DNA from: Mercurialis annua
Lineage: Eukaryota > Streptophyta > Magnoliopsida > Malpighiales > Euphorbiaceae
Length of the DNA: 64,000 bases
Assembly: GCF_937616625.2 (NCBI RefSeq)
Contig: NC_065570.1
Location: 940,001-1,004,000 of the forward strand
Direction of reading: 5' to 3'
Shown: positions 56,101 through 64,000 of the stretch, one piece after another
Numbering within the stretch: the stretch's first letter is position 1
Layout: the number at the start of each line of letters is the position of its first letter
Position numbers and translations under genes: made by a program
The notes under the pieces: generated by a model
Told to the model about the DNA's origin: nothing
What the model saw: only the letters and a program-made list of their open reading frames with translations
The model's database searches: none

Positions 56101-58979
56101 TTCTTTTGCTTCACCGGCTTACAATTGGGGTCAACTTTCAGCTTATGAGTTATGACTTGAGGATCTACCCCCCCGATCTCCTCCGGCTTATTAGAGAACT
56201 CGGATGCAAATTCCCGTATCTGTTGTATGACAGCTGCTCGGCCCTCTGATGGCCAATTTATGCCCATTTGTACGGTCATGTCACTGTTAGGAAGTCGGAC
56301 TGTTTCCAAGGGCTCGGGCGGCTTTTGACCCTTCTTTTCTTTCAGAGTGAGTTCAGGGGTCTCGATATTCATTGATTCTACGGCGGGCTGAATTGTGGTC
56401 ATGTAGCATTCTCTAGATACCCTCTGGTCGCCTCGTATGGCGATTACTCCCTTCTCAGTTGGCACTTTCATCATCACATATCTAATACAAGTGGCAGCAC
56501 CTGTACTATACAACATAGGTCTACCCAGTATACCATTATAAGCTAGTGGCATATCGACAATCATAAAAAGAGTTTTTACCTGCCTTGTTGGTTCCGCCAA
56601 AATTCCAGCTCGTCCCTCCTTTTGTGGGATTTCGACACCGAGTATTAAGTCTAGCTCAATCATACCTTCCGGGCTTACAGGTGTTCCTCCTAGACCGAGG
56701 AGGGGAGTACTGACAGGTTTAAGCTCTGATCGGGTGCCTCCCAATTGTAAATACGCTGCCAAAGTTAGCAGATTCACCGAACTCCCATCGTCTACTAGAA
56801 GTCGTCTTACCCATTTTAGTTGGATAACCGCCGAAATAACCAGAGCGTCCTCATGAGGGAACTCTACTCCCTTGCCATCCTCTAGAGAAAACGATACCTC
56901 GGGCCACCGGGGTCCCTCCATGACCGACATCACCGTTTTCTGTTTTTTCTTGCAACGTCTCTCTGAGCTTACAGTTCCTCCTGCTAGCGTATTAATCACT
57001 CCGGTTATTTGAGACCTCTTGGCCTGGGGATCAGGCTCCCGAGATGTACTAGGCTCATTTCGGACTGGGTTAGGTCGGCTCGTCGGTGGCTGTTGCGGGG
57101 GATTGGTGACGAAACCCTTCAACCTTCCTCTGCACACCATTCGATCCAGCTCTCTTCTCAAATTACCGCAATCTTTGGTCTCATGCCCGTGCCCCTCATG
57201 GAAATCACACCACTTTGTTTTATCTCCCTCTCTCGTCATCCGGGGTGGGTAAGAAATATACTCATTATTAGCTTTTATCCACATCAGGATCTGATCTCGG
57301 GGAGTATTTAACGGCACAAAATGCCTCTCCTGCCCTCTGTTGTCGATATAACTATCTTCGCCTCCTCCGATATTGTAGCTCGGTCTGAAGTTTGTAGTCT
57401 CTCCACTGTTTCGGCCAGGGCCACCCTGGAACTGGGGTCTCCCTCTCCCCCCTGGTTCATAATTGGATCGAAAACGCTCCTGACTTCTCCCCCCTCCAGG
57501 GGAGGTGTGCTTCTGGGTATTTGGTACCGAGCTGGGTGCCTGCCTCTGTCGCTCCTCATCCAAATTCATATAATTCCATGCTCGGTCCATAAGTTCAGTG
57601 TATGTCTCCACTGGGTTAGTTATGAGACTGTCCCGGAACGATCCCATAGTGGTGTTATCTTTCATGGCGTCAATGGCTGTATCATCAATGAGATTTTCCA
57701 CTTGGACCGCTTCCGAGTTGAAACGAGATATGTAATCCTTCAGACTTTCTCCCGGTTTCTGAAAACATTTCTTTAAGTCGGAGGACTTTTTCTTCCTCTG
57801 TATGCTCGGAGCAAAGTGCGTTTTAAAAGCTAGAGCCAAAGCTTGGAAACTTTCAATGGATCCATCCGCCAGACTTTGATACCAATTCTGCGCAGCATCA
57901 ACCAAGGTGGTCGGGAAGATCTTACAGATGGAGGCATCAGAAACGTTCTGAACACTCATTGATACCTGAAAACAATTTAGATGTGTCATTGGATCAGTTT
58001 TTCCATTATACTGCTTTATAGTGGGGTATTTAAACTTATCTGGGAATGGCTCGTCGAGGATAGCTCGGCTGAGGGGGCTTCCTATGCCAAGTAAGGTAAC
58101 CGGTCTCGACACAGCTTTGTTCCCCTTCTGCTTGGCTAGTTCAGCCTGGACCAGTCGTGTGACTTCAGCACCTATCGATTTCCTGTCCGGGTGGTCGTTG
58201 CCCGAGCTATGTACACTTTCAGCTACTTCCTTCCTAGCTGGCGGGACTCCTGCCCTAGCAGCCTGCAGAGGTTCCACCACCGGATCTGGCACTTCTCTTC
58301 CCAAGCCGGTTGTATTACGCGGTCTATCCGGTGGTAGGTCCTCTCCGTGCAATCCCTCCCTTGGAGGAATAGGAGCGTTCTGGCCTTCTGCTCCCAGAAC
58401 TGTAGCACCTTCAACAGGTATACCCCGACCTCCGGTCACCCGTGTTGCGCTTGGATGCACTGGGGTTGGAGTCGTAGCGGCGTTGTATCCTGGGTAATAC
58501 TGGGCCATGACAGCAAGATGCATTTGCTGGGCCTGATGCAACTGGCGAGCCATGTATTCCAGATATTCTTGAGCTTGTAAGACCGCCGGGGGTATATCTT
58601 GCCCAGAAACCGTCCCCGTTCCGATTGGCACCGGTGTAGCGTCTACCGGAAAACTGAGTTGAGTGGGAGGTAACGTGTTGTGGAGGAAGCTCTGTGGAAC
58701 GGTGGTCCCTGGGGTGGATAGAGTGGTATGACCAGTATCGGAGGTGAATGGGCTCACCCTAGGATAGTTCTCCATCCCATACGCGGGCATAAAACCAGCT
58801 CCGCTGCCAGAGGCCCTGGACCCTCCCATCTGAGTGTTGGCCGGAGGTGTTAAGCCAGTGATCACGGAAGTACGACCACTGGCAGAACTTCCCCCAACCG
58901 GAGTAGTATCCACGACCGTCTCCAGAGGGTCTGTCCTCTCAATGACAGGGTCATTAGCCATTTTTTCAATCAGAATCAC
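53103..58979 (-). CDS. Gag-Pol polyprotein of element C (Ty3/gypsy, Tat lineage)
   Basis: A single 1,958-residue frame. The second Met (residue 7, MANDPV) is an alternative start. Domains: capsid-type Gag about 305-480; a Cys/His motif CDFHEGHGHETKDC 591-604; an aspartic protease with DDGSS at 730-734; RT about 960-1160 with YVDD at 1108-1111; RNase H about 1225-1370; a second RNase H of the archaeal type about 1385-1515 (VDGASN, NNAAEYEAL, SDSQLVV); and integrase with an HHCC zinc site about 1610-1653 and catalytic Asp in DILGPF (1681), Asp in ADNGKQF (1741) and Glu in NGMTE (1777). The dual RNase H places it in the Tat clade. All catalytic residues are present and there is no frameshift, so the element is potentially autonomous. 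The sense-strand promoter is in the 5' LTR at 59053-59660. Confidence 0.95.
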   Translation of the reverse strand: MILIEKMANDPVIERTDPLETVVDTTPVGGSSASGRTSVITGLTPPANTQMGGSRASGSGAGFMPAYGMENYPRVSPFTSDTGHTTLSTPGTTVPQSFLHNTLPPTQLSFPVDATPVPIGTGTVSGQDIPPAVLQAQEYLEYMARQLHQAQQMHLAVMAQYYPGYNAATTPTPVHPSATRVTGGRGIPVEGATVLGAEGQNAPIPPREGLHGEDLPPDRPRNTTGLGREVPDPVVEPLQAARAGVPPARKEVAESVHSSGNDHPDRKSIGAEVTRLVQAELAKQKGNKAVSRPVTLLGIGSPLSRAILDEPFPDKFKYPTIKQYNGKTDPMTHLNCFQVSMSVQNVSDASICKIFPTTLVDAAQNWYQSLADGSIESFQALALAFKTHFAPSIQRKKKSSDLKKCFQKPGESLKDYISRFNSEAVQVENLIDDTAIDAMKDNTTMGSFRDSLITNPVETYTELMDRAWNYMNLDEERQRQAPSSVPNTQKHTSPGGGRSQERFRSNYEPGGRGRPQFQGGPGRNSGETTNFRPSYNIGGGEDSYIDNRGQERHFVPLNTPRDQILMWIKANNEYISYPPRMTREGDKTKWCDFHEGHGHETKDCGNLRRELDRMVCRGRLKGFVTNPPQQPPTSRPNPVRNEPSTSREPDPQAKRSQITGVINTLAGGTVSSERRCKKKQKTVMSVMEGPRWPEVSFSLEDGKGVEFPHEDALVISAVIQLKWVRRLLVDDGSSVNLLTLAAYLQLGGTRSELKPVSTPLLGLGGTPVSPEGMIELDLILGVEIPQKEGRAGILAEPTRQVKTLFMIVDMPLAYNGILGRPMLYSTGAATCIRYVMMKVPTEKGVIAIRGDQRVSRECYMTTIQPAVESMNIETPELTLKEKKGQKPPEPLETVRLPNSDMTVQMGINWPSEGRAAVIQQIREFASEFSNKPEEIGGVDPQVITHKLKVDPNCKPVKQKKRVFSLEKQIAIKEEVDKLLKAGFIRKVHHSEWLANAVLIKKANGKWRLCIDYTDLNNACPKDSFPLPSIDQLVDATCGFAVFAFLDASQGYHQVPMDEEDEEKTSFVTDMGTFCYQKMPFGLKNAGATYQRLMNYVFDDQLGRNVEVYVDDIVVKSRSIEGHAKDLAETFAKLRKYNIKLNPDKCVFAVRSGKFLGHVVSEKGIEANPVKIEAIKEMKAPRTVKEVQKLNGCVTALGRFMSCSARRCLPFFKTLKNTKNFQWNDECEKAFEELKVYLCTPPVLGKPEPGEILYLYLAVAEETVAAVLVKEELGLQTPIYYTSKVLKGPEVRYAKIEKFALALRSAALKLRRYFEAHVIVVRTNQPLKKALHRPETSGRMASWSVQMSGFDIRYEARPALKAQVLADFVAETTTHDQPAEIDTELISWILEVDGASNLEGAGAGIVLKGPLGVELRSSVKFSFKASNNAAEYEALLAGLRLANIVKAEQVLIKSDSQLVVKQILGTFEAKDPEMRRYVDRAKYFLDRISDRGGKWEFEQVPRSQNEEADRLAKSAARGERLAGVHFSTLAQSSIDYPETIFLTQPLDEWMTGIARYLTEGSLPEDKRAAYKILCQAPHYAFLEGTLYRKSFLRPWSRCLTAEEGEYVLKEVHEGTCGSHIAPRSLVKKVVLQGYYWPLMLKQAEDLVKKCERCQQHQNLRHTPATEQSPIISPWPFSTWGIDILGPFPPATRKRKFLIVAIDHFTKWVEAEAVSDITSARVREFFWKEIVCRFGLPRVLIADNGKQFDCKKFKAFCAKSEIDLRFTSVTHPQSNGMTEVTNRTILKGLKTRLDARKKKWVEELQNVLWAYRTTPREGTGETPFSLTYGCEAMVPVELGMPTLRVQFFNEATNEEEQRLSLDLLQERREKASAYIEAYKQRMARYHNNRVKPQVFQLGDLVRRRADIGKGNAGVGKLEANWEGPYRVVQVGRGGAYHLASMSGKTIPRTWNSQVLRKYYQ

Positions 58980-59032
58980 GCAACAATGTCACAAACTCAG
59001 ACAAAAGAAGAGAAAATGGGATATTTAAACGT

Positions 59033-59050
59033 TTCCCACAGACGGCGCCA
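59033..59050 (-). other. Primer-binding site of element C
   Basis: The minus strand TGGCGCCGTCTGTGGGAA starts two bases inside the 5' LTR end. It is the PBS sequence I associate with plant Tat/Ogre-group elements; the exact tRNA was not verified. Confidence 0.8.
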
Positions 59051-59052
59051 AG

Positions 59053-59660
59053 TGATAAATCACCAACGCCTGGACCGGTCAGATGAACCTGAAAGAACAA
59101 GAACACAGAAAGTCAGACGAAGAACCGGTGGAGGTCACCGGTAATTCGCTCCGACGATCAAGTCAGTATTTGCTTGGAGAAGAAGAAAGAAGAAGAGAAT
59201 AGAAGAGAAAAGAGTGTAGAGTGAGAAAAAAGAGATACCTTTAGGGTTTGCTGATAAGGTGGTTTATATAGTTTTTCCTAGCACGTGTATTCCGTAGTGG
59301 ATTCTTACTCTTTTTGGTCCCCACAAAATCGGTTAGTAGACGTGGTTTGCTCACGTTGGATCTCGTTTCTCGAGTAAGATATGCAGTACATGGAAACGCC
59401 TATGTGTCAGATTCTGTTAAGAGTTTGTTATGGAAAATGCTAACTCGGCCAAACATCGTGAACCGAGCTATCTGATACCTGTGATAGAGGTATGGCTACT
59501 CCGGGATGGTTAATCATGTAGTTCGGTCTCTCCGTGGTCTTTCCCTCTGGTAGATCGGTCGAAAATGGTCACTAGGTACTAGGTCCTTATGTTCGTTTGA
59601 CCTGGTGAGGTTTCATGTTGGTGAGGCTGTTTCACCGCCTTGTTGCTGGTCTCATTATCA
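59053..59660 (-). repeat. Element C LTR (right copy, 5' LTR)
   Basis: 608 bp, TGATAAATC...TCATTATCA on plus. The last LTR base is followed directly by GTTCGGCTTACCC of the P450 exon. Confidence 0.93.
59261..59271 (-). promoter_or_regulatory. TATA box of the element C 5' LTR
   Basis: The minus strand CTATATAAACC is placed to drive the gag-pol transcript. The same motif is at 48325-48335 in the other LTR. Confidence 0.6.
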
Positions 59661-60287
59661 GTTCGGCTTACCCATTATAGGCCAGAGCATGAGTCTTCTC
59701 AAGGCCATGCGCGATAACACAGCAGAACATTGGTTCCATGCAAGAATCAAGAAATACGGGCCGGTTTCAAAGATGAATATTTTCGGTACCCGAACCGTAT
59801 TTCTCCACGGCCAAGCTGCCAATAAGTTCATATACACCTGCGACGGCGATATCCTGGCCAATCAGCAACCTTCGTCGATCAGAAGGCTGATCGGAGAGAG
59901 GAATATTTTGGAATTAAGCGGCGATGAGCACAGGCGATTAAGAGGTGCGCTGGTTTCATTTCTGAAGCCTGATGTGTTAAAGCAGTATGTTGGAATAATG
60001 GATCAAGAAATTAGAAAGCACTTTGAGATGAATTGGCATGGCAAGCAAAAAATTTCGGTATATCCTATGTTTTGGAGAAATAAAAATCACTAATGGTACC
60101 TAAATTTTAATTCGTATCTAGAATATACTTGAATCATAATTTTATCACAGTAAAATATTTTTTTATTAATAAATCTCCGTTTACAAACAAAATATGTTTT
60201 TATTATTTAGAATTATAGTTTGAATATATTTTAGTTGCTAACTGAAATTTAGATATATTCATATGAGGTCTTCCAAAAAATAAATAC

Positions 60288-60519
60288 CCAAGGGTATAAC
60301 TTATATACCTACAAACTACAGTCTTTTTATCAAAATTTTTAAATTTTGCAAATTTGGTCAGTTATTTATTTGATCTTTGCCAAATATACCCAAAGTTTGA
60401 GTATATTTGGATACATTTGGTGATGATCGCGTAAATGGCGGAGCAAATTGGCAAATTTAAAAATGATGATATATTTGGTAAAAAAATTATAGTTGTTGGT
60501 ATATAAGTTTATTTTGCCG
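60288..60519. mobile_element. Diverged inverted-repeat MITE in P450 intron 1
   Basis: The left stretch GGTATAACTTATATACCTAC is the approximate inverse of GTTGGTATATAAGTTTATT on the right, and the inverted similarity continues through TTTTTAAATTTTGCAAATTTG. No clear target duplication was found, so the edges are approximate. Non-coding and within the intron. Confidence 0.55.
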
Positions 60520-60778
60520 ATATAAAATCAGCATATTTATAAAAATAACTTTTTAAAATAAAAAATATAAACGATTTCATAAGTGTTTATCAAACCAAAC
60601 AATTTTATAAAAAATTAATCTAAAATTATTCAATTCAAACATTCACCTATGTATATTTTGTGCACTTGGCATGTACTGTTTTATTATTGTTAAATATTGT
60701 TTGTCATTTTAATATAAAAAGATGTTAAGACACCAAGATAGAAAATTCAGAAAAGTTTAGACACCATTATAAAAAATT

Positions 60779-61013
60779 GGGTTTTTCCCCATATAATTCC
60801 TACTTAAAAAAGAATTTCCCATTTAGTGCCTCCACTATGAATCCGCAATTATGAATTGTGGATTCATGGGGGAATCCACAATTCATAATTGCGGATTCCC
60901 TCAATTATGAATTGCGGATTCATGGAAAATCCGCAATTCATAATTGCGGATTCATGGTGGAGGCACTATATGGGAAATTCTTTTTTAAGTAGGAATTATT
61001 TGGGAAAAAACCC
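60779..61013. mobile_element. Foldback Mutator-like MITE in P450 intron 1
   Basis: A 235-bp element with ends GGGTTTTTCCCC and GGGAAAAAACCC and nearly full-length inverted symmetry. The 9-bp target duplication TAAAAAATT lies at 60770-60778 and 61014-61022. The core has repeated, alternating copies of GAATCCGCAATTATGAATTG. It ends 33 bp before the exon 2 acceptor at 61046. Confidence 0.92.
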
Positions 61014-61751
61014 TAAAAAATTGGTCCTTAACAAAATTTTATGCAGGTGATGCCTTTGATGAAGAGACTCACCTTCAATGTCCTGAGCTCACTCATCATA
61101 GGAATGGAACAAGGACCAGAACGCGACATACTCGGACACCGCTTCCAACAACTTATGGAAGGAATGCTCTCAGTGCCAATAAATTTACCATTCACACGTT
61201 TCAACAGAAGTCTTAACGAAAGGGAGAAAATCAGAGCAAAAATATTGGAAATTATTCATCAGAAAAGGGCTGCACTTGATCAACATGATGCTTCACCCCA
61301 ACAAGATCTTCTCAGTACCTTAATCAGTCTCCGGAACGACGATAATTCAGTCATTTTTACGGATGACGAAATCGTCGATAACGCTATGGTTGTTATGCTG
61401 GCAGGACATGACACAACTTCTATCCTGCTTACTTTCTTAACCAGGCTTTTAGCTTCTGATCCTTCTGTTTGTGCCACGATTCTTCAAGGTAATTAATTAA
61501 CTTCTGATTTATTAATTATGTTGAGTTATGGCTCATGTCAATTAACATTAATGGAGTCTACAGAACAAGAGGAGATAGCTAAGAATAAAAGCTTAGGGGA
61601 ATTGCTGACATGGGAAGATATTGGAAGAATGAGATACACATGGAGAGTTGCAATGGAGACTCTAAGAATGAATCCTCCTGTGTTTTTATCGTTCAGGAAA
61701 GTTCTTCGAGATTTTGAATACCAAGGTTACCTTATTCCCGAAGGATGGCAG

Positions 61752-62233
61752 GTATATAATTTCATATTTGGCTAAAAGCTTAGTATAACTAGGGGAGTTC
61801 AGTCGGTTTTCGTTTTCGGTTCGAAAATGAATTTTTTTAAAGAAAAAAATTGTAGTAATAAATTAAACCGACTAGAAAATTAAATTTCTTTTTCTTATTT
61901 CAACTTTATACCTTAAAATATACTCTGATTAGATTTCTTTTTAAAGTATTTGATATGTATTATTTATTGACGGATATAAAAGTGTTAAAATATAATTTTT
62001 TTATGTTAGATAAAGGTTTAATTTTTTAATTTAAAAAGTATTTTTAAAATTTTGTGGATCTTCCTTTTAAAACACCAATAAATTTTTGGAGTAAATAAAA
62101 ATTAAACGAATTAAATGATGAATTGTAGTTTGGTTTTTAGTTAGCTTGGTTCACCCCTTGACCATAACATTACTTTCAGGAAACAATCTGATAGTGAAAG
62201 CTAATTAATACACAATAAAATTTCAATTCTCAG
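61752..62233 (+). other. P450 intron 3
   Basis: A 482-bp AT-rich intron. It includes a CGGTTTTCGTTTTCGGTTCG run near 61804-61823, possibly the edge of a degraded transposon, but no partner end is visible. Confidence 0.6.
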
Positions 62234-62542
62234 GTTGTATGGTCACCCTGTATGACACATATGGATGAAGATATATTTCCAGGCGCGTCCGAGTTTGATC
62301 CGACGCATTTCGAAAAACAAGCACCGCCCTACAGTTTCATGGCATTTGGAGGAGGATCCAGAATTTGCCCTGGAAATGAATTTGCTAGAATTGAAACTCT
62401 CGTTGCTATTCATTATATAGTAACTCGATTCAATTTGAAGAGTTGTGACTCGGATATGTCCTTCTCCAGAGATCCGATGCCAAGTTTCAGGAACGGATTA
62501 GAGATAGAAATAGAACCAAAGATCTCTTCCAAAGTTCAATAA

Positions 62543-62799
62543 AATGTACAATCAAGCACCACATAATTTCAGAGAAAGTTAAAATAAAAATAATCAGAAT
62601 TATTTTGGCTTATTTTGTGTGATTCATTGGAATTTTCACCTACCTTAGTCTTACTAGTTACTATCGAGAAGGATTAATTATGACACATACAAATGCATAG
62701 AGCCTGTCTCTATCTTGTGGGGAAGCTTAATAGTGTTCTCAGGGGGATTTAGTTAGTCGTGATAATGAAAATATAAATAAAGAGATAAGACGAAAAAAA
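62543..62799. other. P450 3' flank
   Basis: Probable P450 3' UTR followed by intergenic DNA. Nothing else was recognised. Confidence 0.4.
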
Positions 62800-63498
62800 A
62801 ACATAATTATTAAAAAATAAATACTTAGAGTTGTCAATTACGGAACAATAAACCTCAATTAAAACTAAAACTTCGATCTTCGTCTTAAGAACAATAAGAA
62901 ATAAAATGCTGGAAATATTTGTAAGCTATGAAAACTAAAATTCTACAAATTATTCGAACCTTATACTGAAATAAAATTAAGCTTTTATACAGTCGATGTT
63001 AATTAGGAATTAAACTACTCCTATTACAACTTTGATTAAGAAAAGCTGAAACCGGGTCAAGGTGAACAATCTGGTTCTGCTCAAAACATATATTCTCCCA
63101 TTTAAGTACATGTCTCGATCGAGAACAAGGGATGTCTTGATCGAGACCTCTTCAAATTTATCATGTCCCGGGCGAATTCTTCATGTCTCGAACGAAATGC
63201 ATTCTTCAAAATTCTTGCCGAGATAATGTTCTTCTTGATCTCGATCGAGACCTAGTGTGTCTCGATCAAGACCTGCTCTATTGCTCTCAAATCATACTTT
63301 TCCTTACTCCGCAATCTCGAGATTTCGCTAGATCCACGATTTCATACTCTTTTTCAGTCAATTAGCTCCATAATCACCATTATCAGACATGAAACGCTCA
63401 AACACAAAATGAAATACAAAACACCTCAAATTGCATAGTAAAACACGATAATGAGATATAGATAAACTCGTAGAATAGGAGTAATTCTACTCCTATCA
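62800..63498 (-). mobile_element. Truncated, diverged LTR of the element B family
   Basis: On the minus strand it starts at 63498 with TGATAGGAGTAGAATTACTC, matching the B LTR start TGATAGGAGTAAAATTACTC. It carries TCGATCGAGA palindromes where B has TCGAACGAGA, and continues to a segment near 62820-62850 that matches B's CCGAAATTGACAACTC region. The remaining LTR, interior and second LTR are missing. It represents an older or different subfamily. Confidence 0.75.
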
Positions 63499-63724
63499 CC
63501 CACTAATACCTAATTCCATAAAATTTGGAAAGACCTCACTCCGAATATGTAGCATGATTGAGATAAAATATTAATTGTCGAAATGCTCATCGGACAACCA
63601 CCGTCCAATCAGTCTAACGTCTGTTTTGCAGCTTAACCCCTTAAGAAGGCAGACTGCATCTATATTAAATTTTGATTTTTAATATCTAGCATAGAACAAT
63701 CTTATTGAACAATATCAAGTTGCT
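63499..63724. other. Intergenic, unassigned
   Basis: No gene, RNA or repeat was recognised here. Confidence 0.4.
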
Positions 63725-63952
63725 TTCTACATTAATAAATGATAAGTTTCACGTAAATTGGGTTATTGGACTTGACTCCTTGAATATTCCATCCATCTTA
63801 GTTCCATTCCTAAGAAAACTTGCCGATTTGTCGTTATTTTAAGGTCCTAATCACTTTGGTAACTTCTAATGCAAAAACTACATAATCTGACAAAGAGAAA
63901 AGTTGCCAAATTGTTGCTAGTTTATGGAAATTCCGTAGCAGACAAATGATAA
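63725..63952. repeat. Dispersed repeat, copy 2
   Basis: Direct-orientation partner of 46990-47222, located downstream of the P450. Because copy 1 lies about 1 kb before the P450 start, copy 2 may mark the upstream region of a second, tandem P450 beyond the window edge. Confidence 0.85.
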
Positions 63953-64000
63953 ATTTTACCTCAATGGGTATCGGAGCCGTATTCCGAACTATATATCTGA

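Larger units (their letters stand above)
48117..59660 (-). mobile_element. LTR retrotransposon C, autonomous Ty3/gypsy Tat lineage, minus orientation
   Basis: LTRs of 608 bp lie at 48117-48724 and 59053-59660. They appear identical except for the third base (TGGTAAATC versus TGATAAATC). The PBS TGGCGCCGTCTGTGGGAA (minus, 59050-59033) is the type used by plant Tat-lineage elements. The polypurine tract CCTGGGGGGGGACTAG (minus) abuts the 3' LTR. Order in the sense direction is 5' LTR, gag-pol ORF, a 21-bp tandem array, a long 3' region carrying an antisense spliced ORF, then the 3' LTR. Gag-pol is uninterrupted and includes a second RNase H, a Tat hallmark. I do not see matching 5-bp target duplications (CCTCC left, GTTCG right), so the left edge was probably altered. 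Near-zero LTR divergence means a very recent insertion. Confidence 0.93.
48001..62542 (+). pseudogene. Cytochrome P450 (CYP85 clan, CYP716-like), split by element C
   Basis: Exon 1 starts at ATG 48001 with a hydrophobic membrane anchor and the basic/proline hinge KRVPPG. It is cut after about 118 bp by the retrotransposon and resumes at 59662 with FGLPIIGQSMSLLK. Exons: 48001-48116 + 59662-60057, 61047-61488, 61564-61751, 62234-62542 (TAA), about 480 residues in total, the family size. The I-helix AGHDTT, the K-helix ETLRM (ExxR), the FDPTHFE motif and the heme loop FGGGSRICPGNEFAR with the axial Cys are all intact. There is no other stop or frameshift, and all introns are GT-AG. CYP716/CYP728-type enzymes oxidise triterpenes or related terpenoids in the ER membrane; the substrate here is unknown. 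Functional protein would need the 11.5-kb element removed. Confidence 0.88.

Noticed and set aside
53504..58497. Several plus-strand ORFs of 60-158 codons within gag-pol
   Set aside because: They are antisense shadows of the long polyprotein frame and lack domains.
59605..59661. P450 exon starting at the ATG at 59605
   Set aside because: That ATG and the following bases belong to the LTR of element C. The true N-terminus, with its membrane anchor, is at 48001.

Overview
This window is nuclear DNA from a flowering plant, most likely a core eudicot. The genes have plant GT-AG introns, the intergenic DNA is AT-rich, a chloroplast-targeted SufB is present, and the repeats are plant types (Stowaway-like, hAT-like and Mutator-like MITEs; Athila-like and Tat-lineage Ty3/gypsy elements). 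The species cannot be fixed from sequence alone. No bacterial-style operons, CRISPR arrays, rRNA genes or tRNA genes were seen.

Layout. 1-5.0 kb: a SufB/ABCI8-type Fe-S assembly gene on the minus strand in two exons, with a hAT-like MITE in its intron and a Stowaway-like MITE beyond its 3' end. 5.2-7.9 kb: a short LINE/SINE-like retroposon with an 18-bp target duplication, then a Mutator-like inverted-repeat element whose core is a chain of hairpins. 9.1-14.9 kb: a plus-strand AT-hook gene converging on a minus-strand three-RRM gene of the RBP45/47 type. 15.3-33.0 kb: a transposon nest three layers deep. A Mutator-like element was split by a minus-oriented LTR element (A), whose right LTR was then split by a young gag-only Athila-like LTR element (B). 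Each layer has its own target-site duplication. 33.8-36.0 kb: a decayed MYND-finger gene (ZMYND15/MSS51-like) with a MITE inserted in its coding sequence. 37.6-46.0 kb: a small heat-shock protein gene (HSP15.4 class V type) and a 19-exon ASPM gene with about 14 IQ motifs. 48.0-62.5 kb: a cytochrome P450 gene of the CYP85 clan (CYP716-like). Its first exon is split by an 11.5-kb, nearly pristine Tat-lineage element (C), which carries a gag-pol ORF, an antisense spliced ORF and a 21-bp tandem array. 62.5-64 kb: a fragment of a B-family LTR and a repeat also found upstream of the P450.

The single-copy genes serve unrelated housekeeping roles: plastid Fe-S assembly, RNA binding, proteostasis, spindle and microtubule organisation, and chromatin or DNA binding. 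ASPM next to HSP15.4, with an AT-hook gene nearby, recalls the Arabidopsis At4g218xx neighbourhood (from memory, unchecked). The main interest is transposon biology: recent nested insertions, arrays of short palindromes in several unrelated elements, two genes broken by insertions, and an antisense gene inside a retrotransposon.

Exon boundaries were assigned by hand from GT/AG sites, reading-frame continuity and family alignments recalled from memory. No database search was possible.
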